Shown: one piece after another, positions 26,587 through 35,747 of the stretch
How the letters are laid out: the number at the start of each line of letters is the position of its first letter
Numbering within the stretch: position 1 is the first letter of the stretch
From: Klebsiella pneumoniae
GTDB taxonomy: Bacteria; Myxococcota_A; UBA796; SXON01
DNA length: 64,000 bases
Direction: 5' to 3'
Assembly (NCBI GenBank): GCA_945861635.1
Contig: CAMAWH010000001.1
Span: 62,001 to 126,000, forward strand
Translations under genes and position numbers: made by a program
The notes under the pieces: generated by a model
The model's input: only the letters and a program-made list of their open reading frames with translations
Database searches by the model: none
Told to the model about the DNA's origin: nothing

Positions 26587-28116
26587 TCAGTCCCCGCGCT
26601 CCATTTTTTTCACCGCCATTTGCACATATTTGCGGATGTTCGGGATCTCCGGATCGAGAGAATACGCGCGCTGAAGGTCCTGAAATGCCTGCCGATAGTT
26701 CTTGCGGTAGTAGTGCGAAATCCCGCGTCGACAACGCGCCATTGCGTGCGATCCGTCCAACTCCACGGCCTGATCGTAGAACTCAATCGCACGCCGATAC
26801 TCCTTCCGCGCGAAATACAAATCGCCCATCGCGACGTGCGCATCCGGCCGGTCCGGCTGCAAATCTTCCGCACGTTGGAAGTCGCTCATGGCGCTAGAGT
26901 AATCGCCCAACTCCAGATAGCAGCGACCCCGACCGATATAGGCATCCATCCGGTCGTGACGCAGTTCGATCACATCGGTGAAGGTGGCGATTGCCTTCTG
27001 GAGGTCCCCGCGCTCGGCCTGGCTCTGCGCTTCCTCCCCCATTTGCTTCACGCGGTCGTCGTCACCGGCCGGCGCCGCCGTTGGCGTGTCGGAAAGAACC
27101 GTTGTCGGAACGGCGTCATCGTCATCCGTGAGGCGTGGCGCGCTGGACGGGGGGCCCGCCCGACGCCCTGGCCGATCCGCGCCTACGCGGAGGCCGCTGC
27201 CGACGGATTCTCCTGTTCCAACCTGATCACTATCCGCTACGTCCTCTCCCTCGGCCTCGACATTCGACGGCGGATCCTCCGTTTCCTCCGATTCGATCCG
27301 CGCGGCCGGGGGCGAAGGCGGACGCGCGCCCCGCACGTTCACCGTGGCGGCGGGCGCAGCGCCCGTTGCGCCCGGAAGTGCGATTCGCAAGGGACCGACA
27401 TTGGGCTCGTCACTAGGCGGGTCGGCCGTCTCATCGTCGATCAAGTCGTCCGGAAGCATCTCCCCTAACGGCGTGTACTCGTCCATCGGTTCCGGCGCGA
27501 GAGTGGGCCCGGACGGCTCGTCTTGGTCCATTTCCGGCGGACGCGCCTCCTCGACAGTATCCCCTATCGCAGTCGGGAGTTCCGCCTCGGCCAAGGCTGC
27601 CAATACCGGCGGCGCTACGGCCGCGAGTTCGACGGGCGCAGGTTCGACGGGTGGCGCGGCAACCGCGTCGACCGCGGACCGAGGCTCAGGCTCGACCGCG
27701 ACACTATCCGCCACGGCCGGTGGTTCACCGCCTGCGCGGGTCGTCTCTGCTGCGCGTTCGATCGCCCGCGCAACGCGGGTGTTGGCGCGACCGCGTACCG
27801 GTACCGGTGGTTGATCCTCAACCGGCGCAGAAATTGTGGCCGCACCATGGGGTGTTGGCGCGTCGTCCACCGACTCAGGCGCCGGCGCGCCGTTTGCGGT
27901 GCCGACGTAAATCCGCGCCCGCATCGTCGCAACGCGGCGGTCGATGGACGCGTGCATCGATTCGAGCAACTCTACGTCCGCGTTTGCCAGGACGTGGAGC
28001 GCGACGAGCCGATCGAAGGGCAGCGTTTGGGCAGCAATTTGCAGCAACGCCGCGCGTCCCGCGCCGAGCGTCGCAAGAAGGCGGCGGGCCGCGATGATTG
28101 TGTCCGGTTGCGACAT
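26587..28116 (-). CDS. Cytoplasmic TPR protein with long acidic/Pro-rich linker
   Basis: This 509-residue protein has a conserved-looking helical N-terminus (1-75). A disordered linker rich in Pro, Glu and Ala covers about 75-370. Three or four TPR units lie at about 375-500, for example DLQKAIATFTDVIELRHD, DYSSAMSDFQRAEDLQPD and EYRRAIEFYDQAVELDG. There is no signal peptide or membrane helix. It is probably a scaffold. The next gene downstream on the strand is none; upstream lies a coiled-coil gene six bases away, so the pair may be co-expressed. Confidence 0.78.
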   Translation of the reverse strand: MSQPDTIIAARRLLATLGAGRAALLQIAAQTLPFDRLVALHVLANADVELLESMHASIDRRVATMRARIYVGTANGAPAPESVDDAPTPHGAATISAPVEDQPPVPVRGRANTRVARAIERAAETTRAGGEPPAVADSVAVEPEPRSAVDAVAAPPVEPAPVELAAVAPPVLAALAEAELPTAIGDTVEEARPPEMDQDEPSGPTLAPEPMDEYTPLGEMLPDDLIDDETADPPSDEPNVGPLRIALPGATGAAPAATVNVRGARPPSPPAARIESEETEDPPSNVEAEGEDVADSDQVGTGESVGSGLRVGADRPGRRAGPPSSAPRLTDDDDAVPTTVLSDTPTAAPAGDDDRVKQMGEEAQSQAERGDLQKAIATFTDVIELRHDRMDAYIGRGRCYLELGDYSSAMSDFQRAEDLQPDRPDAHVAMGDLYFARKEYRRAIEFYDQAVELDGSHAMARCRRGISHYYRKNYRQAFQDLQRAYSLDPEIPNIRKYVQMAVKKMERGD

Positions 28117-28122
28117 CCGCGG

Positions 28123-28653
28123 CTATTCCTTGGTGCCCACATTGAGGGCCGCCATCTGCGCGCTGAGGCTGGACATGCTTGCCATCAGCTCTTCCTTCAA
28201 CTTTCGCATCCGGCCAACGTTGTCTTCGAGCGTCTTGGTCTTCGTTTTTAGATCGCCGTTTTCCCGACGGAGGGTCTCTCCCTCCTCCTCAAGACTTCGC
28301 GCCCGCGCGCGGAGTTTTTCGGCCTCGCCATCACCATCACGGGCTTCCCGTTCGAGCTTCGCGACTTCCCCGCGGAGCTTTTCCCGCTCGCCGATGAGAC
28401 CGCCGTGCTGGGTGCGCACCTCGTCCGCGCGCGCCCGCAGCGCGCCCAGTTCTCGCTTCAACTCGCCCAACTCTCCGCCGAGGGAGTCCTGCAGCTGCCG
28501 GTACCGCGAGATTTCCATTTCGGCGGAGACGATTTGGCGGGTAACGCCCTCGACCGTCTTCATCGACGAGGTGATCTCGGCGATTCGGGCCTCAAGAAGC
28601 TGGTTCAGCTCTGCGGAGATTTCGTTGAGCCGTGTGCCGACGTCAGTGGACAT
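28123..28653 (-). CDS. Coiled-coil protein of unknown function
   Basis: A 176-residue protein predicted to be almost entirely helical, with long heptad stretches from about residue 40 to 160 (LGELKRELGALRARADEV; REKLRGEVAKLEREA; KLRARARSLEEEGE). I choose ATG 28653, giving MSTDVGTRLNEISAEL, because longer frames run into the divergent gene. It is likely a filament, spacer or scaffold subunit. It is first in a two-gene unit with the TPR protein, and its start faces a degenerate response-regulator gene across about 90 bases. Confidence 0.75.
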   Translation of the reverse strand: MSTDVGTRLNEISAELNQLLEARIAEITSSMKTVEGVTRQIVSAEMEISRYRQLQDSLGGELGELKRELGALRARADEVRTQHGGLIGEREKLRGEVAKLEREARDGDGEAEKLRARARSLEEEGETLRRENGDLKTKTKTLEDNVGRMRKLKEELMASMSSLSAQMAALNVGTKE

Positions 28654-28741
28654 TGTGCCTCGGAAGGGTTCCCGCCACCGTATCAAGCGGGGAACCGGGG
28701 AGTCAATCCGCCCGCCAGCAACGGTGCGGTACGCTACCTCC

Positions 28742-29176
28742 GTGAAGACCCGCCTGCTGATCGTGGATGCCGACGTCGCGCGCCGCCTCCGGGCCGTGGC
28801 CGCCCTGAGCGAGCGATTCGACGCACTGCCCGTTCCCGAAGGCGAGGATCCCCTGAGAATCGCCCGCACTGGGCGCGCCGACATGGCTCTTCTGGGCATC
28901 ACCCGCCGCGACCCGAATGAAATGGCGCGGCTTTCGCGCATGCTTCGTACAGACCTGCGTCCCGTCGCACGGATCGCCGTTTACGGCACCACCAGCATCG
29001 CGGCCGAGGCCGCATTCGACCAATGGCAGATCGATGCGTTCGCTGGCGAAGAGATGGACGCCGCATCGCTCCTGCATTTCGTCGAGGCCGCCTGGAGGGG
29101 AGAGCGGGTTGCACGAGGATCGCCCGCCCCGACCGGCCCCCTTGCGCGCCTGTATCGACGGATCCGAGGGCGTTGA
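28742..29176 (+). CDS. Degenerate response-regulator receiver-like protein
   Basis: A 144-residue protein starting at GTG 28742. The first strand RLLIVDAD (Asp9, Asp11) is typical of the acidic pocket of receiver domains. At the phosphoacceptor strand, however, ADMALLGITRRD has Gly52 where Asp is expected, and the conserved late Lys is absent (DAFAGEEM). It therefore looks like a pseudo-receiver that cannot be phosphorylated normally. A basic tail (LARLYRRIRGR) ends the protein. The fold is inferred from a few motifs, so this could instead be another Rossmann-like domain. Confidence 0.65.
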   Translation: MKTRLLIVDADVARRLRAVAALSERFDALPVPEGEDPLRIARTGRADMALLGITRRDPNEMARLSRMLRTDLRPVARIAVYGTTSIAAEAAFDQWQIDAFAGEEMDAASLLHFVEAAWRGERVARGSPAPTGPLARLYRRIRGR

Positions 29177-29251
29177 CGCGACACCCGTTAGAAATATGGA
29201 TTCGCGCGCGTTGCGAGCGCCCGGCCACGCGAGCGGGATTACGCCAGCGGG

Positions 29252-30112
29252 ATGGACACCCGTACCCTTGGCCCCTTTCAGGTCCGCGCCGTCGGGCTCG
29301 GCGGCATGCCGCTCTCCATTCGGGGGCGCCCCGATGAATCCACCGCGTTGCGTGTGATCCACGCCGCGCTCGACGGTGGAATGACGCTGATCGACACCGC
29401 AGATTGCTACTGCCTCGATGCGTCCGACATCGGGCACAACGAGCGCCTGATCGGTGCCGCGTTGCGTCAGTGGCCGGCGGGGGATCGCATTGTGGTTGCG
29501 ACGAAGGGCGGCCTCCTGCGTCCGGCGGGCGCGTGGACCACCGATGCATCCCCCGCGCACCTCCGCGATGCATGCGTCGCGAGTCTTCGGGCACTCGCCG
29601 TGGAATGCATTGACCTTTACCAACTCCATGCGCCTGACGACGATATCCCGTTCGCCGATTCGGTCGGCGCGCTCGCGCGGTTGCGGGAGGAGGGCAAGAT
29701 TTGTGCGGTGGGACTCTCGAATGTCAGCGCGGAAGAAATCACCGTGGCGTTAGGAATCGTGCCGATAGCCAGCGTTCAGAATCGTTGCCACCCGCTCGAC
29801 ACGCGGGCTTTTTCGGAAGGCGTCATCACGGCCTGTCGATCAGCGGGCATCGCGTTCCTGGCGTACTCGCCGGTCGGTGGAAGTTGGGAGAAGGACGCCG
29901 TCGCGAACCACCCCGCGCTCGTGGAAGTCGGCGCGCGCCTCGGCGCAAGCGGGCCGGAAGTGGCGCTGGCGTGGTTGCTCGCGCAAGGCCCCGAATTTAT
30001 CGTCATTCCCGGCGCGAGTCGCATCGCAAGTGCTCAGTCGAGTCTCCGCGCGGGGAATCTCCGGCTTCCTCAAGCTGATTTCGACGAATTGAATCGAACA
30101 TTCATCGGATGA
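29252..30112 (+). CDS. Aldo/keto reductase
   Basis: This 286-residue NADPH-dependent oxidoreductase has an (alpha/beta)8 barrel. The AKR catalytic tetrad can be placed at Asp48 (LIDTAD), Tyr53 (CYC), Lys85 (ATKGG) and His126 (YQLHAPDD). The C-terminal cofactor-binding block IPGASR is near residues 250-258. It is shorter than the 320-residue AKR norm but complete. The substrate is unknown. No obvious operon partners; the next gene starts 158 bases downstream. Confidence 0.9.
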   Translation: MDTRTLGPFQVRAVGLGGMPLSIRGRPDESTALRVIHAALDGGMTLIDTADCYCLDASDIGHNERLIGAALRQWPAGDRIVVATKGGLLRPAGAWTTDASPAHLRDACVASLRALAVECIDLYQLHAPDDDIPFADSVGALARLREEGKICAVGLSNVSAEEITVALGIVPIASVQNRCHPLDTRAFSEGVITACRSAGIAFLAYSPVGGSWEKDAVANHPALVEVGARLGASGPEVALAWLLAQGPEFIVIPGASRIASAQSSLRAGNLRLPQADFDELNRTFIG

Positions 30113-30162
30113 GCAAAATCCCGGTCTGTCTGTTGACCGAACGGACGATTGGGGTTCCCGAC

Positions 30163-30179
30163 GATTTTCTTACAAAATC
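30163..30179 (+). terminator. AT-rich hairpin after the aldo/keto reductase gene
   Basis: GATTTT-CTTAC-AAAATC forms a six-base-pair stem about 50 bases after the stop at 30112. It is AT-rich and lacks a following T-run, so termination is only a possibility. The rest of the 158-base gap shows nothing recognisable. Confidence 0.25.
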
Positions 30180-30270
30180 CATCGTGGGTGCCCTCCGTGT
30201 CCCGTAGGAAACGGCGCGCCCGCAGCGCCATCGGACCCCGGCCAGAGCGCGGCGACAGGCGGTTGGCGAT

Positions 30271-31959
30271 ATGTGGCCGGCGAGGGCTCGGTCAGTGAGT
30301 GAGGTCTGGGCGCGGCGAATGGCTGTCACGCTTGACGTCGCGTTGGTCGCGTATTTGCTCACACTCGGCTGGCTACTGATGCCCCCGGCCGTCGCGAGCG
30401 CACACGGACCATGGTGGGCCGGCGCCAACGACCGACTGCTGTATGGACCCGATTCCGGCGAGTGGGCGATTCACGCCCGCGCGGTGTTCGACGGTCGTCG
30501 GTCCGAGGTTGACCCGCACCGACTGCCCACGTTTCTCCTGCTGATTGCGCTCGCGATGCATGCCGGCTGGGACGTCGCGGTTGCGGGACACGCGGTCAAT
30601 CACGCGCTGCAACTCGCGCTGCCCGTCGTGATCTATGGTTTGGGGCGGATTTCCGGCAGTCGCGGCGCTGGGTTGCTGGCCGGCGTCTGGGTCGCCATTG
30701 TTCCCGCGCTGGTTTTGGCGTCTCGGCGCTCCGGGGTGGACACGACCGTCGCCTTCCTCGTTCCTGCCACGCTCCTCACGGCGTGGGCGGCGGGTCGACG
30801 ATGGTGGTTCGCACCCCTCGCGGGCGTGGTTGCCGCGCTCACCGCCACGTCGCATCTCACCGCCGTCGCCCAACCCCTCCCCGGGCTTGTGATGGTGGCC
30901 CTGAACGGAAAGCCGGGCTGGCGGAGATGGGCATCCATCGTGCTGTACGCGGCTACCGTCTGGCTGGTCGTCAGCCAGATCCTGGCCCACTTCCCGCACG
31001 AGAAGCTCGCGCTCCTTTCGGACACGGTCGCCGAGGGGATCGCCGTGCCGCACGCCCAAAGCTCCGACCCGCACTCCCTCGGCGAACGTGAGGTTGTCGC
31101 AAAGGAAGTTCTTGCAAAGCGCGCACCGATGGCGTTCGACGCCGCCTGGCTTCGAGTGGCGAATTGGTGGCGTCCACGATGGTTTCCGCTGGAGTGGGCG
31201 TTTGTTGTTCCGTGGCTCGGCCTGTTCGGGCCGTTCCTCGGCACCGGCAGCGGCACCGGCTGGCGCCTCGGCATGCGGCGAGCATTCGGCGGCCTCGCGA
31301 CCGGTCTCCCCATCACGCTCGCTCTATCGCCACTCCTCGCGTTTGCCGCCGCAAACTCGCCGGAACGCTACGGTGACAATCTCCTGCCTGTTGGCGCGTT
31401 GCTCATCGCCCGCGGCGTCGCAACGATGCCGACGGCCGTGGAACGACTCGTCGCCTGGAAATTCGCACGTTGGCCGGTAGGGATCACGGCATTGGTTGCC
31501 CTCGGAGGATTTGCCCTCCGCCTCGCCAGCGGAACGCACCCGCTCCTGCGCGACAAGCCGTTGCGGCCGGAGGATCGGGAGGCACACACCATCGGCACCG
31601 CGCTCGCCAGCCGCTACCCAGCCGGGATCGGTGCCGTTTGCGCCACGCGAGAAGCCCTCGGATACGCGGGAATGAGCTTTTGTCCAACAACACCGTGCCC
31701 ATTTCGTTCGACCGTGCCTGCGTACGAGGCCTGCGTGGTCCGCATGCGAACAGAATGCGCGGGGGACGGTCCGATTCCGTTCGTTATCCTCAAGAACTCG
31801 GGCGCTGACCTCGAAAGTACCGGCCGGCGGGCAATGAACGAATGGCTCGCGGACAATCTTGTGCCCGTGGCCGCGATTTACGGGACGCGCGCGACCCTGT
31901 ACGAACTCCCCCGAGTCGGGCCCATCGAGTCGGCCGTGTTGCCACCCGCCAGCCCGTGA
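30271..31959 (+). CDS. GT-C (family 39-like) integral membrane glycosyltransferase candidate
   Basis: This 562-residue protein has about 11-12 membrane helices. After the first helix, a periplasmic loop carries LYGPDSGEWA, an acidic motif in the position where GT-C mannosyl/arabinosyl transferases hold their catalytic Asp. Helices follow to about residue 420. A soluble C-terminal domain with paired cysteines (SFCPTTPCPF, EACVVRMRTEC) follows. It likely transfers a sugar from a polyprenyl-phosphate donor to a periplasmic acceptor, but this is by analogy. The N-terminal approximately 15 residues before the helix may be overcalled. Confidence 0.75.
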   Translation: MWPARARSVSEVWARRMAVTLDVALVAYLLTLGWLLMPPAVASAHGPWWAGANDRLLYGPDSGEWAIHARAVFDGRRSEVDPHRLPTFLLLIALAMHAGWDVAVAGHAVNHALQLALPVVIYGLGRISGSRGAGLLAGVWVAIVPALVLASRRSGVDTTVAFLVPATLLTAWAAGRRWWFAPLAGVVAALTATSHLTAVAQPLPGLVMVALNGKPGWRRWASIVLYAATVWLVVSQILAHFPHEKLALLSDTVAEGIAVPHAQSSDPHSLGEREVVAKEVLAKRAPMAFDAAWLRVANWWRPRWFPLEWAFVVPWLGLFGPFLGTGSGTGWRLGMRRAFGGLATGLPITLALSPLLAFAAANSPERYGDNLLPVGALLIARGVATMPTAVERLVAWKFARWPVGITALVALGGFALRLASGTHPLLRDKPLRPEDREAHTIGTALASRYPAGIGAVCATREALGYAGMSFCPTTPCPFRSTVPAYEACVVRMRTECAGDGPIPFVILKNSGADLESTGRRAMNEWLADNLVPVAAIYGTRATLYELPRVGPIESAVLPPASP

Positions 31960-31984
31960 CGCGATCCGCGCACGAAGCGCCGAC

Positions 31985-32827
31985 TCACCCGAGCAGTACG
32001 GAGCCGAGGAACAGCAGGGAAACGTAGCCGTTGAGATCGAAAAAAGCCTTGTCGATTCGGGAGAGATCGTCCGGCCGAACAATCCAGTGTTCCCAAGCGA
32101 GCACGCCCGAGATGCAGAGCCAACCTGCCCAATAAAATACCCCTAACGAAATCCGCAGCGGCAGGCCGGCGAGCAGGCAAATCGTCGCCATGTGCAGGCC
32201 TCCGCTGACCCACAGGGCGCCGACCCGTCCGATCGCAACGGGCACCGAATGCAGTCCTTCTGCCCGATCAAATGCCTCATCCTGAAGGCTGTAGAGAATG
32301 TCGAATCCGGCCACCCAGGTCGCCACGGCGCAACCTAAAATTACTGCGGGTGCCTCGACGACGCCCGTGACGGCAATCCAAACGGCCACCGGTGCCAGTC
32401 CAAGCGCAATGCCCAACCACGCATGGACAAAAGGCGTAAAACGCTTTCCGTACGAATATCCGCAGACGACGATGAGCGCGACCGGCGCCAAACGTCCGCA
32501 GAGCGGATGAAGCGCGGCGGCACAGCCGATGAACGCCAGCGCGGAGCCTCCGGTCAGGAACCACGCGGCCCGAGGCGAAATCTGCCCGCTCGGCAACTCC
32601 CGAATCGCCGTCCGCGGGTTTCGCCCGTCAAACCTCACATCCACGAGACGATTGAAGCCCATCGCCGCGGTCCGCGCGAGCACCATGCAAACGACGATCA
32701 ATCCCCATTGGCGAATGGAAACCGGATGGGTACGAGCAGCGAGCACGCCGGCGGCGAGCGCGAACGGCAGCGCAAAGATGGAATGCGAGAACTTGACCAT
32801 GCGACCGAACGTTGCGATTACGGACAT
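31985..32827 (-). CDS. mqnP: UbiA-family prenyltransferase, probably MqnP
   Basis: A 280-residue membrane prenyltransferase with both Asp-rich motifs. The first is NRLVDVRFD (Asn59, Asp63, Asp67) followed by GRNPRT; the second is DILYSLQDEAFD. It also has eight or nine helices. It would join the polyprenyl tail to the 1,4-dihydroxy-6-naphthoate product of the futalosine route. UbiA, MenA and MqnP are hard to separate by eye; the mqn genes upstream favour MqnP. The start is ATG 32827 or 32836, overlapping the deaminase-like gene's end by 10 or 19 bases. It is the last gene of the menaquinone operon. Confidence 0.85.
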   Translation of the reverse strand: MSVIATFGRMVKFSHSIFALPFALAAGVLAARTHPVSIRQWGLIVVCMVLARTAAMGFNRLVDVRFDGRNPRTAIRELPSGQISPRAAWFLTGGSALAFIGCAAALHPLCGRLAPVALIVVCGYSYGKRFTPFVHAWLGIALGLAPVAVWIAVTGVVEAPAVILGCAVATWVAGFDILYSLQDEAFDRAEGLHSVPVAIGRVGALWVSGGLHMATICLLAGLPLRISLGVFYWAGWLCISGVLAWEHWIVRPDDLSRIDKAFFDLNGYVSLLFLGSVLLG

Positions 32828-33918
32828 GCAAGCCATCGCCTTCGCCAACGCGTACCATCGAAAAGCGAGGAAATATCTGGCGCATCGATGAGAAGAACTC
32901 CTGGGCGTCCCTCGAGTCGGCCCATCGGCAGACCCAGCGCAGCCGCGCCGTTCGTCGTCAACGCACGCATCCACACCTCCGGTCCGACATCAGGAAATCG
33001 GCGCGCGAGCACCGCGGCCTCCGCCAGCACGTCCAAGTCCGGGCTGGAACCGAGCGAATCGGTACCGATGCAAAAAGGGATGCCTCGCCCAATCATTCCC
33101 TCGACGTCCGGCAATCTGCCGGTGATGTGCAAATTCGACCGCGGACAAAGTGCGACTCGCGCGCCGGATTCCGCAACAATGTCGAGGTCCGCGCCACGCG
33201 TACACGTTGCGTGAACCAAAAGACTTCGCGGCCCGAGAACGCCGAGGCCCGCCAAATAGCGTGCGGGCGACACTCCCGGGATGGGAAACTTCGACAGATC
33301 CCTGCCAACGCGGACGACAAAGTCCAGCCAGGCGCCCGCGCCCGTCCTCAAGAAAATGGATTCTTCCGGGTCCTCATCGAAGTGAATGGACCACGGACCT
33401 GGCGCACTGGCCGCGGCCTGGATCACCGCCGGATGCGTCGTATGCGGGGCATGCGGCGTTGGACGACCGGCCGTGGGCGGAACCCGATCGACGTCAATCC
33501 CAAAGAATTCGTGCCACACCTGCGCACGGAGGCCCGCGGCGCGAATCACCGGCGTGGAGTCGAGCGTGTTGGTGATCTCACCAACGGCGGCTGTCCCGGC
33601 AAAAATGCTTTGAAAAACGCCGGCGCCGGCCTGTGCCACCGACGCGGGGGAGCCCGCCCGCAGCAGTCCCACCCAGGTCGGGAGGCCAAGCAACGGCGGC
33701 GCGGCGACCGGCGGCAATTCGAGGTGTGTGTGGGCGTTGATGAGCCCGGGAACCAGCACACCAGCCCGATCACGGATGCGTTCTCCGCCATACGGCACAA
33801 TCGTGCCCGAGCCGTCCACCGTGATCACAGGGGCGCGCTCAAACCGCTCCCCTGTCCACGCAAAGGCCGGTCGGAACGCCCGCGACTCAGACGTGAAGGG
33901 ACGGAGATGGGCCGCCAT
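32818..33918 (-). CDS. Amidohydrolase, probable aminodeoxyfutalosine deaminase
   Basis: This 366-residue metal-dependent amidohydrolase has metal ligands H63 and H65 (INAHTHLEL), H179 (IHFDED), H236 (VHATC) and D287 (GTDSLGSSPDLD), the cytosine/adenosine deaminase-like pattern. In the futalosine pathway a deaminase of this family (MqnX type) converts 6-amino-6-deoxyfutalosine to futalosine. Its place between mqnA/C and the prenyltransferase supports that role. ATG 33918 has GAGGT five bases upstream and overlaps the previous gene by 32 bases. Other substrates such as adenosine or guanine derivatives cannot be excluded. Confidence 0.82.
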   Translation of the reverse strand: MAAHLRPFTSESRAFRPAFAWTGERFERAPVITVDGSGTIVPYGGERIRDRAGVLVPGLINAHTHLELPPVAAPPLLGLPTWVGLLRAGSPASVAQAGAGVFQSIFAGTAAVGEITNTLDSTPVIRAAGLRAQVWHEFFGIDVDRVPPTAGRPTPHAPHTTHPAVIQAAASAPGPWSIHFDEDPEESIFLRTGAGAWLDFVVRVGRDLSKFPIPGVSPARYLAGLGVLGPRSLLVHATCTRGADLDIVAESGARVALCPRSNLHITGRLPDVEGMIGRGIPFCIGTDSLGSSPDLDVLAEAAVLARRFPDVGPEVWMRALTTNGAAALGLPMGRLEGRPGVLLIDAPDISSLFDGTRWRRRWLACP

Positions 33919-35746
33919 CTCGCACCTCAAGGTGGTCGTAGCGCATGTTTCGACGCACCGGAACAAATCCGGCGGTCCGAATATGGTGCTCCACTTCCTC
34001 GATCGTCATGCTCCAGGTCGAGCCCGCCGCGCTCACGACGTTTTCCTCCAGCATCACGCTGCCGAAATCGTTGCAGCCCATGTACAAGGACGCCTGAGCG
34101 ACACCCGGGCCCTGCGTCACCCAGCTCGCCTGAATATTTTCGAAGTTATCCAGCATCAGCCTGGAAACTGCGTTGGTGCGGAGCCACTCCGCAGCCGTAT
34201 TTTCACCGGGCGAAACATACGTATTGTCAGGCACGAAGGTCCAACAGATGAAGGCGGTGAAACCGCCATATTCGTCCTGCAACTCGCGAAGCCGGACGAG
34301 GTGCTCCATCCGGTCTGCAGCGGTTTCACCGACGCCGAACATCATGGTCGCTGACGAGCGCAGCCCCTTCTGGTGCGCCATGCGCATGACCGCCAGCCAC
34401 TCATCGCTCGTGCATTTGAGCGGCGCAATGCGCTTGCGCACGGCGTCTACGAGCACCTCCGCGCCGCCGCCCGGAATCGAATCCATGCCCGCAGCGATCA
34501 GACGATCCAGCGTCGCCTCCATCGACAACGCGGAGACGGACATGATGTGGAAGATCTCCTCCGGGGAGAGCGCATGCAGGGCGACGGGATAATTCGCCTT
34601 GATCCATCGAAATAAATCTTCATAGTATTCGATGCCGAGCGCAAGGTTCAGTCCGCCTTGGAGCAACACCTCGATGCCGCCGACGGCGACAAGTTCCGTG
34701 AGCTTGTCGTGCATTTGTTCGCGCGTTAGCGTATACGCCTCGGCATGATTTTTCGGCCGATAGAACGCACAGAACTTGCACGCCGTCACGCAAATGTTCG
34801 TGTAGTTGATATTGCGCGAAATAATATACGTCACCTCCTTGCCCGGATGCAAGGCGATGCGTCTGAGGTGCGCGGCATTTCCGATATCCACCAGCGAAGC
34901 CTCCGTTTCGAGACGTACGCCATCCTCGTGGGTCAGGCGGACCCCCTCCGCGCCGCGGGAAAGAATCCCATCCAAAGAGGCGCGGGGCCGCATCACCCGA
35001 GAGGGTCCGAAAAGCGCCGCGTGGCCAGCCGCCAACAATCCGGCTTGCTGCCCGAGCGCGGCGAACCGCCTCAGCCCCATCAGCGCACGATCGTCCAACG
35101 CATACCGAATGTGCTCCGTCAAATATGTCCGATCCGACGCCGGCGCGGACGCCCGCTCGGCGAGACCAGCCACCGCGGCTTCCCGCAAACCGGCGATGAG
35201 GTCCGGGCTCATGTCCGGACGCCCCGCCCACACCGCAAAAACAAACGGAAGTCCGGTCCAATCCTTCCAAACGCGCCCAAGGTCGATGCGTGTCACCAGA
35301 CGGTCCGGCAGGTTCCGCGCGGCATCTCCGATCACGACGGCGCCCGTCCTACCCGCCGCGTGGAAGGCACCGGTGCCGGCATCGACGTGCCGCACCGGCA
35401 GATCCGGGCGGCCAAGCGGACCGTGGAGGAGGATTTGCGCGAGCACGACGCTCGTCCGACTCTCGCCGTCCAACGCAACACAGTCCCACTCCGAAAGCGG
35501 TGTTTCTCCGACGAGAAGCACAGACGTCACGTCTCCATCGCAGCCGATCGCGAGGCCGGGCACCATTCGATAGTCACCCTCCCCGAACAGCGCCGCTACG
35601 GGTATCAGGCCGACGTCCACCTCCCCCTCTCGCAAAAGACGGGCGGCCACCGATGGAATACAAGGAATAACCTCGTATCGGGCGGAGTCGAGATGCCGGG
35701 TGAGCGGCCAGGCGTTGGTGTATCCTACACAGGCGACGCGAAACAT
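33887..35746 (-). CDS. MqnA-MqnC fusion: chorismate dehydratase plus dehypoxanthine futalosine cyclase
   Basis: This 619-residue protein carries two consecutive pathway enzymes. Residues 1-265 match MqnA, which turns chorismate to 3-enolpyruvylbenzoate (CVGYTNAWPL; CIPSVAARLLREGEVDVGLIPVA split over 29-51). Residues 290-619 are a radical SAM enzyme with CxxxCxxC at C319/C323/C326, inside a block ending in CKFCAFYR. LLQGGLN and ALSPEEIFHI are diagnostic of MqnC rather than MqnE. The two activities are at opposite ends of the pathway and are normally separate genes. Its start lies one base after the mqnE stop. Confidence 0.9.
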   Translation of the reverse strand: MFRVACVGYTNAWPLTRHLDSARYEVIPCIPSVAARLLREGEVDVGLIPVAALFGEGDYRMVPGLAIGCDGDVTSVLLVGETPLSEWDCVALDGESRTSVVLAQILLHGPLGRPDLPVRHVDAGTGAFHAAGRTGAVVIGDAARNLPDRLVTRIDLGRVWKDWTGLPFVFAVWAGRPDMSPDLIAGLREAAVAGLAERASAPASDRTYLTEHIRYALDDRALMGLRRFAALGQQAGLLAAGHAALFGPSRVMRPRASLDGILSRGAEGVRLTHEDGVRLETEASLVDIGNAAHLRRIALHPGKEVTYIISRNINYTNICVTACKFCAFYRPKNHAEAYTLTREQMHDKLTELVAVGGIEVLLQGGLNLALGIEYYEDLFRWIKANYPVALHALSPEEIFHIMSVSALSMEATLDRLIAAGMDSIPGGGAEVLVDAVRKRIAPLKCTSDEWLAVMRMAHQKGLRSSATMMFGVGETAADRMEHLVRLRELQDEYGGFTAFICWTFVPDNTYVSPGENTAAEWLRTNAVSRLMLDNFENIQASWVTQGPGVAQASLYMGCNDFGSVMLEENVVSAAGSTWSMTIEEVEHHIRTAGFVPVRRNMRYDHLEVRDGGPSPSLHV

Positions 35747-35747
35747 G

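Noticed and set aside
32812..34251. Plus-strand open frame of about 480 codons opposite the deaminase-like and mqnC genes
   Set aside because: The minus strand encodes recognisable enzymes with tight operon spacing; the plus frame is a GC-rich shadow.
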